Of a DNA stretch of 64,000 nucleotides, positions 1 to 8,593 are shown one piece after another. The notes under the pieces were generated by a model. It had not been told where the DNA came from, did not search any database, and saw nothing but the letters and a program-made list of their open reading frames with translations. How positions within the stretch are numbered: the stretch's first letter is position 1; every line of letters begins with the position of its first letter. Where the stretch lies: NCBI RefSeq assembly GCF_964036635.1, contig NZ_OZ038524.1, positions 1 through 64,000 on the forward strand, in the 5' to 3' direction. The DNA is from Tenacibaculum dicentrarchi. Its GTDB lineage: Bacteria > Bacteroidota > Bacteroidia > Flavobacteriales > Flavobacteriaceae. Both the position numbers and the translations under genes were made by a program.

Positions 1-36
1 TATTTTGGTGATAATTAACAATAAGACGAAAGATTA

Positions 37-2253
37 ATGACTAGAAAGAAAAAAATATATAAAAAAAAGGGAAAAGTAATTAAAGACTTAACTTTAAAGA
101 TTTTCAAAATATTAAAAGAAGACACTTCAAAAACATATAATTACAAACAGATTGCAAGTAAAATTGGTATTTCTGATGGTGATGGAAAAAGCCAAGTACT
201 TAAAAAATTAGTAGAATTATACGAAACAAAAAAAATTAAAGAAGTTGATAGAGGTAAATATCAAATAAATAACGACCGAAAATATCATATTGGAACTTTA
301 GATGTAACATCAACAGGAAATGCATATTTTATGTCTGATGATTTTGAAAATGATATTTTTATTCCTGCAATAAATTTAGGAAAAGGATTACATCAAGATA
401 CTGTTAAAGTTTTTGTTTATAATAAAAGAAGGTCTTCTAAATTAGAAGCTGAAGTTGTTGAAATAATTGAACGTAAAAAAACAGAATTTGTAGGTATTTT
501 ACAAATGAACAAAAATTTTGGATTTGTAATTCCTGATAATCAAAAAATGCCTGTGGATTTATTTATCTCTCAAAATAAATTAAACGGAGCACAAGACGGT
601 GAAAAAGTTGTTGTAAAAATGACTGATTGGCCACAAAATTCTAAAAATCCGTTTGGAAAAATTACACAAGTTTTAGGTAAACCAGGCGAACATGAAACCG
701 AAATACATTCTATTTTATTAGAATATGGTTTGCCTTATGAATTTCCTGAAGAAGTAGAAAAAGAAGCCGAAAATTTACCTATTGAAATTACTGAGAACGA
801 AATTTCAAAAAGAAGAGATATGCGTAAAGATTTAACCTTTACCATTGACCCAAAAGATGCTAAAGATTTTGATGATGCATTATCATTTACAAAATTAGAA
901 AACGGAAATTATGAAATAGGAGTTCATATTGCCGATGTTTCGCATTATTTACAACCAAAAACTATTTTAGATGATGAAGCTTATGATAGAGCAACATCAG
1001 TTTATTTAGTAGATAGAGTAGTGCCAATGTTACCAGAAATGTTAAGTAACGGAGTTTGTTCTTTACGTCCGCATGAAGAAAAATTAACTTTTTCAGCAGT
1101 TTTTGAAATGAATGAAAAAGCTCAAATTATTAACAAATGGTTTGGTAGAACAGTAACATATTCCGACCAGCGTTTTGCTTACGAAGAAGCACAATCAATT
1201 ATAGAAAACTGTAAATTATCAGAAAATATTGAAGCCTACGAAATGCCTGTAGATATTTCAATTATTGATAAAAGTTTTAAAGTAGCTCCAGAAATAGTTG
1301 AAGCTACTTTAAAACTAGATGAATTAGCCAAAAAATTACGTAAAAAACGTATGAAAGCAGGCGCAATTTCATTTGATAGAGTAGAAGTAAAGTTTGATTT
1401 AGATGAAAAAGCAAATCCTGTGGGAGTTTTCTTTAAAGAATCGAAAGATGCTAATAAACTTATTGAAGAATTTATGTTATTAGCAAACAGAAAAGTAGCC
1501 GAATTTATTGGTTTTTCTAAAGGAAAAGAAACAAAAAGTACTTTTATATATCGTACACACGATGAACCAAATATTGATAAATTAGCTTCTTTACAGAATA
1601 TTATCAATAAATTTGGGTACAAAATAGATACCGAAACTAAAGAAAAAACATCACAATCTTTAAATAAATTATTAAATGATGTTCAGGGTAAAGGAGAAGC
1701 CAATATGGTAGAAACTTTAGCAATTCGTTCGATGAGTAAAGCTGCTTATACAACTCAAAATATTGGACATTATGGTTTAGCTTTTGATTATTATTCGCAT
1801 TTTACATCGCCAATTCGTCGTTATCCTGATGTAATGACACACCGTTTATTACAACATTATTTAGATGGAGGAACTTCGCCAAAAGCTGATGAATATGAAG
1901 TAAAATGTAAGCACTCATCACAAATGGAAGAATTAGCTGCAAAAGCAGAACGTTCTAGCATAAAATATATGCAAATAAAGTACATGAAAGATCATCAAGA
2001 TGAAGAATTTGAAGGTGTTATTTCAGGTGTTACCGAATGGGGAATTTATGTAGAAATTACTTCTAATAAATGTGAAGGAATGGTTAGAATTAGAGACATA
2101 AAAGATGATTATTATACTTTTGATGAAAAACAGTATGCCATTGTAGGACAGTCATCTAATAACATAATTCAATTAGGAGATAAAGTTGTTGTAAAGGTAA
2201 AAAATACAGATTTAGAACGTAAACATTTAGATTTTCATTTAGTATCACATTAA
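37..2253 (+). CDS. rnr: Ribonuclease R (3'-5' exoribonuclease)
   Basis: This 738-residue protein matches the full RNase R architecture. An N-terminal winged-helix segment (about 14-75) is followed by two cold-shock OB domains (about 87-215), the RNB catalytic domain and a C-terminal S1 domain (about 645-730). The catalytic aspartate cluster is visible at D271, D277, D279 and D280 in TIDPKDAKDFDDA, and the conserved FTSPIRRYPD motif lies at 589-598. The family degrades structured RNA processively and takes part in rRNA and mRNA turnover in the cytoplasm. The ATG start gives the usual lysine-rich N-terminus. Only 36 bases precede it, so its promoter cannot be judged. A strong inverted repeat follows the stop. 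Confidence 0.97.
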   Translation: MTRKKKIYKKKGKVIKDLTLKIFKILKEDTSKTYNYKQIASKIGISDGDGKSQVLKKLVELYETKKIKEVDRGKYQINNDRKYHIGTLDVTSTGNAYFMSDDFENDIFIPAINLGKGLHQDTVKVFVYNKRRSSKLEAEVVEIIERKKTEFVGILQMNKNFGFVIPDNQKMPVDLFISQNKLNGAQDGEKVVVKMTDWPQNSKNPFGKITQVLGKPGEHETEIHSILLEYGLPYEFPEEVEKEAENLPIEITENEISKRRDMRKDLTFTIDPKDAKDFDDALSFTKLENGNYEIGVHIADVSHYLQPKTILDDEAYDRATSVYLVDRVVPMLPEMLSNGVCSLRPHEEKLTFSAVFEMNEKAQIINKWFGRTVTYSDQRFAYEEAQSIIENCKLSENIEAYEMPVDISIIDKSFKVAPEIVEATLKLDELAKKLRKKRMKAGAISFDRVEVKFDLDEKANPVGVFFKESKDANKLIEEFMLLANRKVAEFIGFSKGKETKSTFIYRTHDEPNIDKLASLQNIINKFGYKIDTETKEKTSQSLNKLLNDVQGKGEANMVETLAIRSMSKAAYTTQNIGHYGLAFDYYSHFTSPIRRYPDVMTHRLLQHYLDGGTSPKADEYEVKCKHSSQMEELAAKAERSSIKYMQIKYMKDHQDEEFEGVISGVTEWGIYVEITSNKCEGMVRIRDIKDDYYTFDEKQYAIVGQSSNNIIQLGDKVVVKVKNTDLERKHLDFHLVSH

Positions 2254-2263
2254 TTTATAGATG

Positions 2264-2303
2264 CCAATACAATAAAAAACAGTTTTTTTCTTTATTGTAT
2301 TGG
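2264..2303. terminator. Perfect 13-bp inverted repeat after rnr
   Basis: Arms at 2264-2276 and 2291-2303 are perfectly complementary (CCAATACAATAAA and its reverse complement) around a 14-base loop. It sits 10 bases after the rnr stop. There is no clear T-run after the right arm, so it may stabilise the 3' end rather than act as a classic terminator. Confidence 0.55.
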
Positions 2304-2340
2304 TACAATTATTGGATGTATCAAGTAACTAACAATAATT

Positions 2341-3021
2341 ATGATTAAAAAAATAATGTTTTTAAGTTTGATTTTGATGTCGTTTTTAGCAGCTGCTCAA
2401 ACAACGATTACAAAAAAAATAGGTGAATTTACAGAGGTAAAAGTATTTAACGGTATTGATGTACTTTTAGTAAAATCAACAGAAAATAAAGTGGTTGTTA
2501 CAGGAGAAAAAGCAGATAAGGTAACAGTTAAAAGTAAAAATAATACGTTAAAATTATCGTTAAAATTTCCTGAAACAACTGCCGATGGTACAGTTAAAGT
2601 AACGCTTTATTATCAATCAAATTTAGGTGTAATTGACGCAAATGAAGGTGCAATAATTACCGCAAAAATAATGGAACAGCCAGCAATTGAAATAAAAGCA
2701 CAAGAAGGTGCTTTTATTAATATGGTTGTTAAAGTGAAACATTTAACGGTTAAAAGTTCATCGGGAGCTGTTATAAAACTTTCAGGATCAACTAAAAATC
2801 AAAATGTAACGGCTAATTTAGGAGGTATGTATCATGGGTATAATTTAACGGTAACCGACTTAAATTATGTTCGAGCAGGTTCAGGAGCTAAAGTTGAAGT
2901 AAATGCTGGTGAAACATTAGATGCTAAAGTTTCTTTTGGTGGTTCTATTTTTTATAAAGGAACTCCAGAAATTTTGAAACAAAAAAAAGTAATCGGTGGA
3001 GTAATTGAACAGCGAGTTTAA
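2341..3021 (+). CDS. Exported GIN-domain protein (DUF2807-like)
   Basis: The protein has 226 residues with a signal peptide at about 1-19 (basic start, hydrophobic core, then AAAQ). The rest is a run of short beta strands with repeated acidic, glycine and asparagine turns (for example VKVFNGIDVLLVKSTENKVVV). This is the pattern of the putative auto-transporter adhesin head GIN domain (DUF2807), a beta-helix common in Bacteroidota envelopes. The molecular role of the family is not established. It has no lipobox, so it is probably periplasmic or surface exposed. It lies between rnr and tatA on the same strand, and the tatA promoter overlaps its end. Confidence 0.75.
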   Translation: MIKKIMFLSLILMSFLAAAQTTITKKIGEFTEVKVFNGIDVLLVKSTENKVVVTGEKADKVTVKSKNNTLKLSLKFPETTADGTVKVTLYYQSNLGVIDANEGAIITAKIMEQPAIEIKAQEGAFINMVVKVKHLTVKSSSGAVIKLSGSTKNQNVTANLGGMYHGYNLTVTDLNYVRAGSGAKVEVNAGETLDAKVSFGGSIFYKGTPEILKQKKVIGGVIEQRV

Positions 3022-3034
3022 TTTAGTATCTTTG
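3005..3034 (+). promoter_or_regulatory. Promoter of tatA
   Basis: TTG at 3005-3007, a 19-base spacer and TATCTTTG at 3027-3034 match the Bacteroidota housekeeping consensus (TTG / TAnnTTTG). The -33 element lies inside the end of the preceding gene. The tatA start is 19 bases downstream. Confidence 0.75.
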
Positions 3035-3053
3035 TAATGTAAAATTTAATAAA

Positions 3054-3269
3054 ATGATTTCACTTAGTATATTTTTAGGAATGATTGGACCAATGCAAAT
3101 AGCTTTGGTAGTTGGATTAGCATTGTTAATGTTTGGAGGTAAAAAAATTCCAGAATTAATGAAAGGTTTAGGTACAGGAATCAAAGAATTTAAAGATGCA
3201 ACTAAATCGGAAGAAGAATTAGCTGAAAAAAGTGAAGAAATTAAAAAGTCTTCTGAAGAAAAAAAATAA
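3054..3269 (+). CDS. tatA: Sec-independent translocase subunit TatA/E
   Basis: The 71-residue protein has one N-terminal membrane helix (about 8-26) followed by the TatA/E hallmark FGGKKIPELMKGLG (27-40), an amphipathic helix and a charged, Glu/Lys-rich tail. TatA oligomers form the conduit that moves folded proteins with twin-arginine signals across the inner membrane. tatC is not nearby. The gene has its own promoter overlapping the upstream gene and ends in a strong terminator, so it is probably transcribed alone. TatA cannot be told from TatE by sequence alone. Confidence 0.92.
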   Translation: MISLSIFLGMIGPMQIALVVGLALLMFGGKKIPELMKGLGTGIKEFKDATKSEEELAEKSEEIKKSSEEKK

Positions 3270-3284
3270 ATAATTATTTTAGAT

Positions 3285-3316
3285 AAAAAAACCGAAGTAT
3301 CTACTTCGGTTTTTTT
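3285..3316. terminator. Bidirectional terminator between tatA and ybjQ-like gene
   Basis: The stem ACCGAAGTA (3291-3299) pairs with 3302-3310 around a 2-base loop, with an A-run on the left and a T-run on the right. It serves convergent genes on both strands. Confidence 0.9.
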
Positions 3317-3346
3317 CATTTATAGAATTAATATATAAAGTGATTT

Positions 3347-3664
3347 TTAAAATTTAATTGCCGTTCCTGAGGCTGTTACCATTAGCATTCCGCCATTTGG
3401 TCCTACGGTTTCATAATCTAAATCGACACCAACAATAGCGTCTGCACCTAAAGATTTAGCTCTTTCTTGCATTTCTTGTAAAGATGTATCTTTTGCTTCT
3501 CGCAATACTTTTTCATATGAACTAGAACGTCCTCCAACAATATCTCTAATTCCTGCAAAAAAATCTTTAATAAAATTAGCTCCAATAATTGTTTCACCAG
3601 TAACAATTCCTAAATACTCTTTAGCTGGCTTATTTTCGATGTTAGGTGTTGTAGTTATAATCAT
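3347..3664 (-). CDS. YbjQ family protein
   Basis: The 105-residue protein carries the YbjQ family pattern: [20 protein letters not shown] near the start, then a segment [21 protein letters not shown] in the second half, ending in a TASGTAI strand. Members form small pentamers of unproven function. The old label 'heavy-metal-binding' rests on little evidence. It begins 4 bases after the stop of the upstream band-7 gene, so the two are almost certainly co-transcribed and may both act at the membrane. The gene ends at the shared terminator with tatA. Confidence 0.85.
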   Translation of the reverse strand: MIITTTPNIENKPAKEYLGIVTGETIIGANFIKDFFAGIRDIVGGRSSSYEKVLREAKDTSLQEMQERAKSLGADAIVGVDLDYETVGPNGGMLMVTASGTAIKF

Positions 3665-3668
3665 AATA

Positions 3669-4595
3669 TTATGCGTCTTTTTTAAGGTTCTTACTTTCCT
3701 TCATACTTTCGCCTATTTGATTTGTAGCTGCAAAACTAGCTACCATATCATTTAACATAGAACTTGCTGCATTTGGGTTATTTGGTAGTAAAATTAAGTT
3801 ACTATTTGTATCAGCACCAATAGATTGTAATGTATCGTAATGTTGTGTAATTACAATTAATGCCGATGCTTCTTGTGAGTTAATTCCTGCTCTATTTAAA
3901 ACTTCGACAGATTCTTCTAAACCACGTGCAATTTCTCTACGCTGATCAGCAATACCTTTACCTTGTAAACGTTTACTTTCTGCTTCTGCTTTAGCTCTTT
4001 CAACAATTAAAATACGTTGTGCATCACCTTCATATTGAGCCGCAGTTTTTTCTCTATCAGCAGCATTAATACGGTTCATTGCTTCTTTTACTTGTGCATC
4101 AGGGTCAATATCAGTAACTAATGTTTTAATAATATCGTATCCGTAAGTCATCATTGCTTCATTTAATTCTGATTTTACAGCAATGGCTATATCATCTTTT
4201 TTTAAGAAAACATCATCTAAAATCATTTTAGGAACTTCGGCACGAACTACATCAAATACATAAGAAGTTATTTGATCGTGAGGATAATCTAATTTATAAA
4301 ATGAATCATATACTTTTTCTTTTATAACTTTATATTGAACCGATACTTTTAGTTTTACAAAAACATTATCTAATGTTTTAGTTTCAATAATTACATCTAA
4401 TTGTTGAATTTTTAAACTTAATTTTCCTGCAATATTATCAACTAATGGAATTTTTAAATGTAATCCTGATTGACGAATACTGTGAAATTTACCAAAACGT
4501 TCAATAACAGCAGCTGTTTGTTGTTTGACGGTAAAAAAAGATTTTAATAAAATAATTAATCCAAAGAATATAATTGGATATAAATAAACAGACAT
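3669..4595 (-). CDS. SPFH/band-7 membrane protein (stomatin/QmcA-like)
   Basis: The 308-residue protein has an N-terminal membrane helix (about 3-21), then a band-7/SPFH domain (about 25-200) beginning [15 protein letters not shown]. Next comes an Ala/Glu-rich coiled coil (about 170-225) and the conserved [28 protein letters not shown] segment. Stomatin-like proteins of this kind form large membrane-anchored rings and organise membrane microdomains or proteases. It lacks the NfeD partner seen in some operons and is instead paired with a YbjQ-like gene 4 bases downstream. A near-match to the -7 box (TATCTTTA) lies in the upstream gap, so promoter assignment is tentative. Confidence 0.88.
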   Translation of the reverse strand: MSVYLYPIIFFGLIILLKSFFTVKQQTAAVIERFGKFHSIRQSGLHLKIPLVDNIAGKLSLKIQQLDVIIETKTLDNVFVKLKVSVQYKVIKEKVYDSFYKLDYPHDQITSYVFDVVRAEVPKMILDDVFLKKDDIAIAVKSELNEAMMTYGYDIIKTLVTDIDPDAQVKEAMNRINAADREKTAAQYEGDAQRILIVERAKAEAESKRLQGKGIADQRREIARGLEESVEVLNRAGINSQEASALIVITQHYDTLQSIGADTNSNLILLPNNPNAASSMLNDMVASFAATNQIGESMKESKNLKKDA

Positions 4596-4725
4596 AGTTT
4601 TAATTTTTTTAGTTAGTAATTTTAAGTATTGGTTAAAGATACTATTTATAATAGATATTTATAGAAGGTTTTTCTTTAGTTTTGTTACTAATTTTTTATT
4701 TAAAAATAATTTAAAAATCAATTAT

Positions 4726-5124
4726 ATGGAAGTTATTCAACAACATGGAACAGTAATTTTAATTTTACTTTTTTTAATTGTTACTTTTTTACAATCGGGT
4801 ATTGATAAGGTTTCTGATTGGAGTGGAAATGTTGCTTTTATCAAAGAACATTTTAAAGATTCGCCATTAAAAAACTCAGTACCACTTTTATTGATGGTAA
4901 TTTTAGTGATGGAATTAATTGCTGGAGCTTTTATGTTTATCGGAATTTTTAATTTGATAACAATGAATGATGCTAATTTAGCATTATTAGGAGTTCAAAT
5001 TTCAGCACTCTGTTTAATTTTTCTTTTGATAGGTCAAAGACTAGCTAAAGATTATCCAGGAGCAATGTCGTTAGCAGTCTATTTTATTGTAACAGTTTTA
5101 GGAATGCACTTATTAAATAATTAA
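4726..5124 (+). CDS. DoxX-like membrane protein
   Basis: The 132-residue protein has four predicted membrane segments (about 9-24, 53-75, 83-103 and 112-129). The layout and the SGIDKVSDWSGNVAFIKEHF segment after helix 1 resemble DoxX/DoxD-type small membrane proteins, whose functions are mostly unknown and sometimes linked to redox stress. It is a single-gene unit: divergent from the band-7 gene and closed by its own terminator. Confidence 0.6.
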   Translation: MEVIQQHGTVILILLFLIVTFLQSGIDKVSDWSGNVAFIKEHFKDSPLKNSVPLLLMVILVMELIAGAFMFIGIFNLITMNDANLALLGVQISALCLIFLLIGQRLAKDYPGAMSLAVYFIVTVLGMHLLNN

Positions 5125-5164
5125 AATTTATAATAAAAAAAATAGTAATAATTTTTAATTATAC

Positions 5165-5201
5165 AAAAAACCTCTTAAAATAATTATTTAAGAGGTTTTT
5201 T
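5165..5201. terminator. Bidirectional terminator
   Basis: Stem CCTCTTAAA (5171-5179) pairs with 5187-5195 around a 7-base loop, flanked by an A-run and a T-run. It separates the convergent DoxX-like and methyltransferase genes. Confidence 0.9.
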
Positions 5202-5265
5202 ATATTTAACAATATAAATATGTGTTTATTTATTTTAAATACATAAAAACATATTTAAAATGATT

Positions 5266-6123
5266 TTAATTGTTTTTTATCAAAAAAATTAAAGAAGAGT
5301 ACTCTCCATTTTTATTTGCTTTTATATTTGATGTTAATCCTGTAAAAAAAGCACTAATTGGTTTTGATGTATTATTTTTATATTTTTCTGATAATAAAGA
5401 AACATAAAAAGCATCAAATTTCATTGGAAGTATTTTTACAACTTTCATATTAGTAGTTGCAAATATTTTTTTTATCGCTGTTTTAGAAAAATGCCATAAA
5501 TGTCTTGGAACATCATAAGCCGCCCAAAATTCTTTATACTTTTTAGCATCGTAACTTTTATAATTTGGCACTGCAATAATTAAAACACCATTTGGTTTTA
5601 ATAATTTTTTTAATTGATTTGTATATTCAATTAAATTAGGAACATGCTCTAAAACATGCCAAAGAGAAATAACATCAAATTGTTCTCCTTTATAGTTTGA
5701 AATATCTTCTTGAAGTTCAATATTTTTTTTTGAAGCAAAGTTTCTAGCTTTTTCTGATGGTTCAACTCCTGATACTTTCCAATTATTTTCTTTACAAACT
5801 TTTAAAAAATCACCAGTACCAGCACCTACATCTAAAATTGTTTTTTCTTCGGATTTAAAAGAATTTATCAATTTTAATTTTTGTTTTAAAGTATGATTTT
5901 TTACTAGTTGATATACTTTATCAAACAGCGTTTTTTTACTATCAGTATGTGAAATATAAGCATCACTTACATAGTAGTTTTCTAAATTTTGAGGAACAGG
6001 TGAAGTAACAAGCATATCATATTTTTTGTTATACATTACTTCGTAACTTTCATCAGAAACCGTATGATCTATACAATTTAGTAATGGTGTAAGATTTTTG
6101 TAAAGCTCTTTTGTTGTTTCCAA
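5266..6123 (-). CDS. Class I SAM-dependent methyltransferase
   Basis: The 285-residue protein has motif I at 96-107 (ILDVGAGTGDFL), an acidic motif II residue E121 in GVEPS, and motif IV at about 150-161 (FDVISLWHVLEH). This is the Methyltransf_23 pattern often acting on small molecules or surface glycans. The first 40 residues look like the remnant of the N-terminal zinc motif of related methyltransferases, with nearly all cysteines lost (only C17 remains). The substrate is unknown. It lies downstream of mnmG on the same strand but is separated from it by a terminator. Confidence 0.85.
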   Translation of the reverse strand: METTKELYKNLTPLLNCIDHTVSDESYEVMYNKKYDMLVTSPVPQNLENYYVSDAYISHTDSKKTLFDKVYQLVKNHTLKQKLKLINSFKSEEKTILDVGAGTGDFLKVCKENNWKVSGVEPSEKARNFASKKNIELQEDISNYKGEQFDVISLWHVLEHVPNLIEYTNQLKKLLKPNGVLIIAVPNYKSYDAKKYKEFWAAYDVPRHLWHFSKTAIKKIFATTNMKVVKILPMKFDAFYVSLLSEKYKNNTSKPISAFFTGLTSNIKANKNGEYSSLIFLIKNN

Positions 6124-6184
6124 TTTTTTATTTTTTATGATGTTCTAAGCTGAATATTGATGCTTTATTATTGCAATAATACGT

Positions 6185-6217
6185 AAAAAAAAACGCTCCA
6201 TAAGGAACGTTTTTTTA
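6185..6217 (-). terminator. Terminator after mnmG
   Basis: The hairpin AACG-CTCC (6192-6199) / GGAACGTT (6204-6211), with one mismatch, is followed on the minus strand by a run of T (the A-run at 6185-6193). It lies 17 bases past the mnmG stop. Its core resembles the small hairpin upstream of mnmG at 8123-8136. Confidence 0.8.
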
Positions 6218-6233
6218 TCATTTTTTTTAATTA

Positions 6234-8111
6234 TTATCTTCCCATGTAAACTAATAAAACAGAAATATCACTTGGTGATACACCACTTATTCTACTAGCT
6301 TGTGATATTGAAGTTGGCTGAATTTTATTTAATTTCTCTCTAGCTTCATGTGATAATGAATGAACTTTATTAAAATCGAATTTAGCAGGAATTTTAACGT
6401 TTTCTAATCGGTTTAATTTGTCGGCATTATTTTTTTCCTTTTCAATATAACCAGAATATTTCAAGTGAATTTCAACTTGTTCAATTATTTCTTTATCTAT
6501 TTCATTTTCTTGAAGATAATTTTCTAGTTTTTCAATAACTCTAAAATCATTAAATGTTAATTGTGGTCTAGTAGCAATTTTAAATAATTTAACTGATTGA
6601 TTAATTAAACTAAGTCCTTTACTTTCTAAAATAGGATTTACTTCTTGTTGTTTAACACTTAAATTTTCTACAAATTTAACAAGCTCGGCTGTTTTAGTTC
6701 TCTTATTTATTACTCTATCTAACCTTTCTTTAGATGCTAAACCAAGATTATAAGCTATTTCTGTTAAACGTAAATCAGCATTATCTTGTCTTAATAACGT
6801 TCTATATTCGGCACGAGAAGTAAACATTCTGTAAGGTTCTTCTGTTCCTTTTGTAATTAAATCATCAATTAAAACTCCAATATAAGCCTCACTTCTTTTT
6901 AAGATAAAAGGTTCTTTATTTTGAGTTTTTAAAGCCGCATTTACACCTGCCATTAAACCTTGTGCAGCAGCTTCTTCGTAACCAGTAGTTCCGTTAATTT
7001 GCCCTGCAAAAAATAAATTTTCAATTAACTTAGTTTCTAAGTTGTGTTTTAATTGTGTTGGCTGAAAGAAATCATATTCAATAGCATATCCAAAACGTAA
7101 GAATTTTACATTTTCAAAACCTGCAATATGTCTAATTGCTTTGTCTTGAACATCTTCAGGTAATGAGGTAGAAAATCCGTTTACATAAATTTCTACGGTA
7201 TTCCATCCTTCAGGTTCTACAAAAACTTGATGACGTTCTTTATCAGCAAAACGGTCAATTTTATCTTCTACTGATGGGCAATATCTTGGTCCTGTTGATT
7301 TAATTCTACCGTTAAACATTGGCGAACGGTCAAAACCTTCACGAAGAATATCGTGTACTTTTTGATTTGTATAGGTTAAATAACAAGAACGCTGTGTGGT
7401 TAATTTTTCAGTAATTGGCAAGTAAGAAAATTTCTCAGGATTTTCATCACCAGGTTGTTCAGTCATTTTAGAAAAATCTAAAGACCTTGCATCAACTCTT
7501 GGCGGAGTTCCTGTTTTCATCCTTCCAGCTTCAAAACCTTTTTCAACTAAATCTTCAGTAATACCAGTTGAAGCACCTTCACCAGCTCTACCACCGCCAA
7601 AGGTTTTTTCACCAATATGGATTAATCCATTTAAAAAAGTACCTGCAGTAATAATTACTGTTTTGGCTTTTATTTCTAAACCTAAGGCTGTTTTTACGCC
7701 AACAATTTTATTTTCATCAAAAATTAATCCGTTTACGGCATCTTGATAAAAATCTAAATTATCGGTTTTTTCAAGCATATTTCTCCAACATTCTGCAAAT
7801 TGCATTCTGTCAGATTGTGCTCTAGGACTCCACATTGCAGGTCCTTTCGATTTGTTAAGCATCTTAAATTGAATAGCCGTTTTATCGGTTACAATTCCAC
7901 TGTAACCACCTAAGGCATCAATTTCTCTTACTATTTGTCCTTTCGCAATACCACCCATAGCAGGGTTACAGCTCATTTGAGCAATATTTTGAAGATTCAT
8001 TGTTATTAGTAATGTGTGCGCTCCCATGTTTGCACTTGCTGCGGCAGCTTCACTACCAGCATGTCCGCCACCTACTACAATTACATCGTATGTTGTATTA
8101 AATAAACTCAT
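6234..8111 (-). CDS. mnmG: tRNA uridine-5-carboxymethylaminomethyl modification enzyme MnmG (GidA)
   Basis: The 625-residue protein has the full MnmG length. The FAD-binding Rossmann motif GGGHAGSEAA is at about 14-23, followed by the conserved SCNPAMGGIAKG segment and the C-terminal helical region ending ISGVSPSDISVLLVYMG. With MnmE it installs the cmnm5 group on U34 of certain tRNAs, using FAD and methylene-tetrahydrofolate. mnmE is not in this window. It is third in the run DUF4175-ybeY-mnmG, 29 bases after ybeY, so all three likely share a transcript. Confidence 0.98.
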   Translation of the reverse strand: MSLFNTTYDVIVVGGGHAGSEAAAASANMGAHTLLITMNLQNIAQMSCNPAMGGIAKGQIVREIDALGGYSGIVTDKTAIQFKMLNKSKGPAMWSPRAQSDRMQFAECWRNMLEKTDNLDFYQDAVNGLIFDENKIVGVKTALGLEIKAKTVIITAGTFLNGLIHIGEKTFGGGRAGEGASTGITEDLVEKGFEAGRMKTGTPPRVDARSLDFSKMTEQPGDENPEKFSYLPITEKLTTQRSCYLTYTNQKVHDILREGFDRSPMFNGRIKSTGPRYCPSVEDKIDRFADKERHQVFVEPEGWNTVEIYVNGFSTSLPEDVQDKAIRHIAGFENVKFLRFGYAIEYDFFQPTQLKHNLETKLIENLFFAGQINGTTGYEEAAAQGLMAGVNAALKTQNKEPFILKRSEAYIGVLIDDLITKGTEEPYRMFTSRAEYRTLLRQDNADLRLTEIAYNLGLASKERLDRVINKRTKTAELVKFVENLSVKQQEVNPILESKGLSLINQSVKLFKIATRPQLTFNDFRVIEKLENYLQENEIDKEIIEQVEIHLKYSGYIEKEKNNADKLNRLENVKIPAKFDFNKVHSLSHEAREKLNKIQPTSISQASRISGVSPSDISVLLVYMGR

Positions 8112-8122
8112 TTTTTAAAGCT

Positions 8123-8136
8123 GTTCCATTAGGAAC
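8123..8136. repeat. Small hairpin between ybeY and mnmG
   Basis: GTTCC-ATTA-GGAAC forms a perfect 5-bp stem with a 4-base loop. A near-copy (GCTCC-ATAA-GGAAC) forms the core of the terminator on the other side of mnmG at 6195-6208. Confidence 0.5.
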
Positions 8137-8140
8137 GATT

Positions 8141-8557
8141 TTAGTTTAAATTTAAAAGTTTTAAAGAATCATTTTCTTTACTACGCATTATTTGTTTTTC
8201 TTCATCCGTTTTATCTTTGTATTTCATGTAGTGCAATACGCCATGAATAATAACTCGGTGCAATTCGTTTTCAAATAATACATTAAACTCTTCTGCATTT
8301 TCTTTTACTCTTTCAATCGAAATAAAAATATCTCCACCAACTAATTTTCCTAAGGTATAATCGAAACTGATAATATCTGTTAAGGTATCATGTTGTAAAA
8401 ACTCCACATTCATTTTATGTAAATAGGTGTCATCACAAAAAACATAGTTTATTTCTCCTAATTCAAAACCCTCTTTTTCGATACAATTTAAAATCCATTG
8501 TGCCGTTTTTTCTTCATTTTTTAGTTGAAAATCGGTTTCGTAATTAAATTCAATCAT
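8141..8557 (-). CDS. ybeY: Endoribonuclease YbeY (16S rRNA maturation)
   Basis: The 138-residue protein aligns over the full UPF0054/YbeY length. The zinc-site motif normally reads HGxLHxxGxDH. Here it is HGVLHYMKYKD, with H105 and H109 retained but the third ligand position (115) occupied by aspartate. An Asp/Lys at this place is, as I recall, common in Bacteroidota YbeY, so this is probably a clade feature rather than inactivation. YbeY takes part in 16S rRNA 3'-end processing and ribosome quality control. It lies between the DUF4175 gene and mnmG on one strand. Confidence 0.92.
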   Translation of the reverse strand: MIEFNYETDFQLKNEEKTAQWILNCIEKEGFELGEINYVFCDDTYLHKMNVEFLQHDTLTDIISFDYTLGKLVGGDIFISIERVKENAEEFNVLFENELHRVIIHGVLHYMKYKDKTDEEKQIMRSKENDSLKLLNLN

Positions 8558-8593
8558 GTTATTTTAGTTGTTTAAAAATAATATTTTTAAGTA

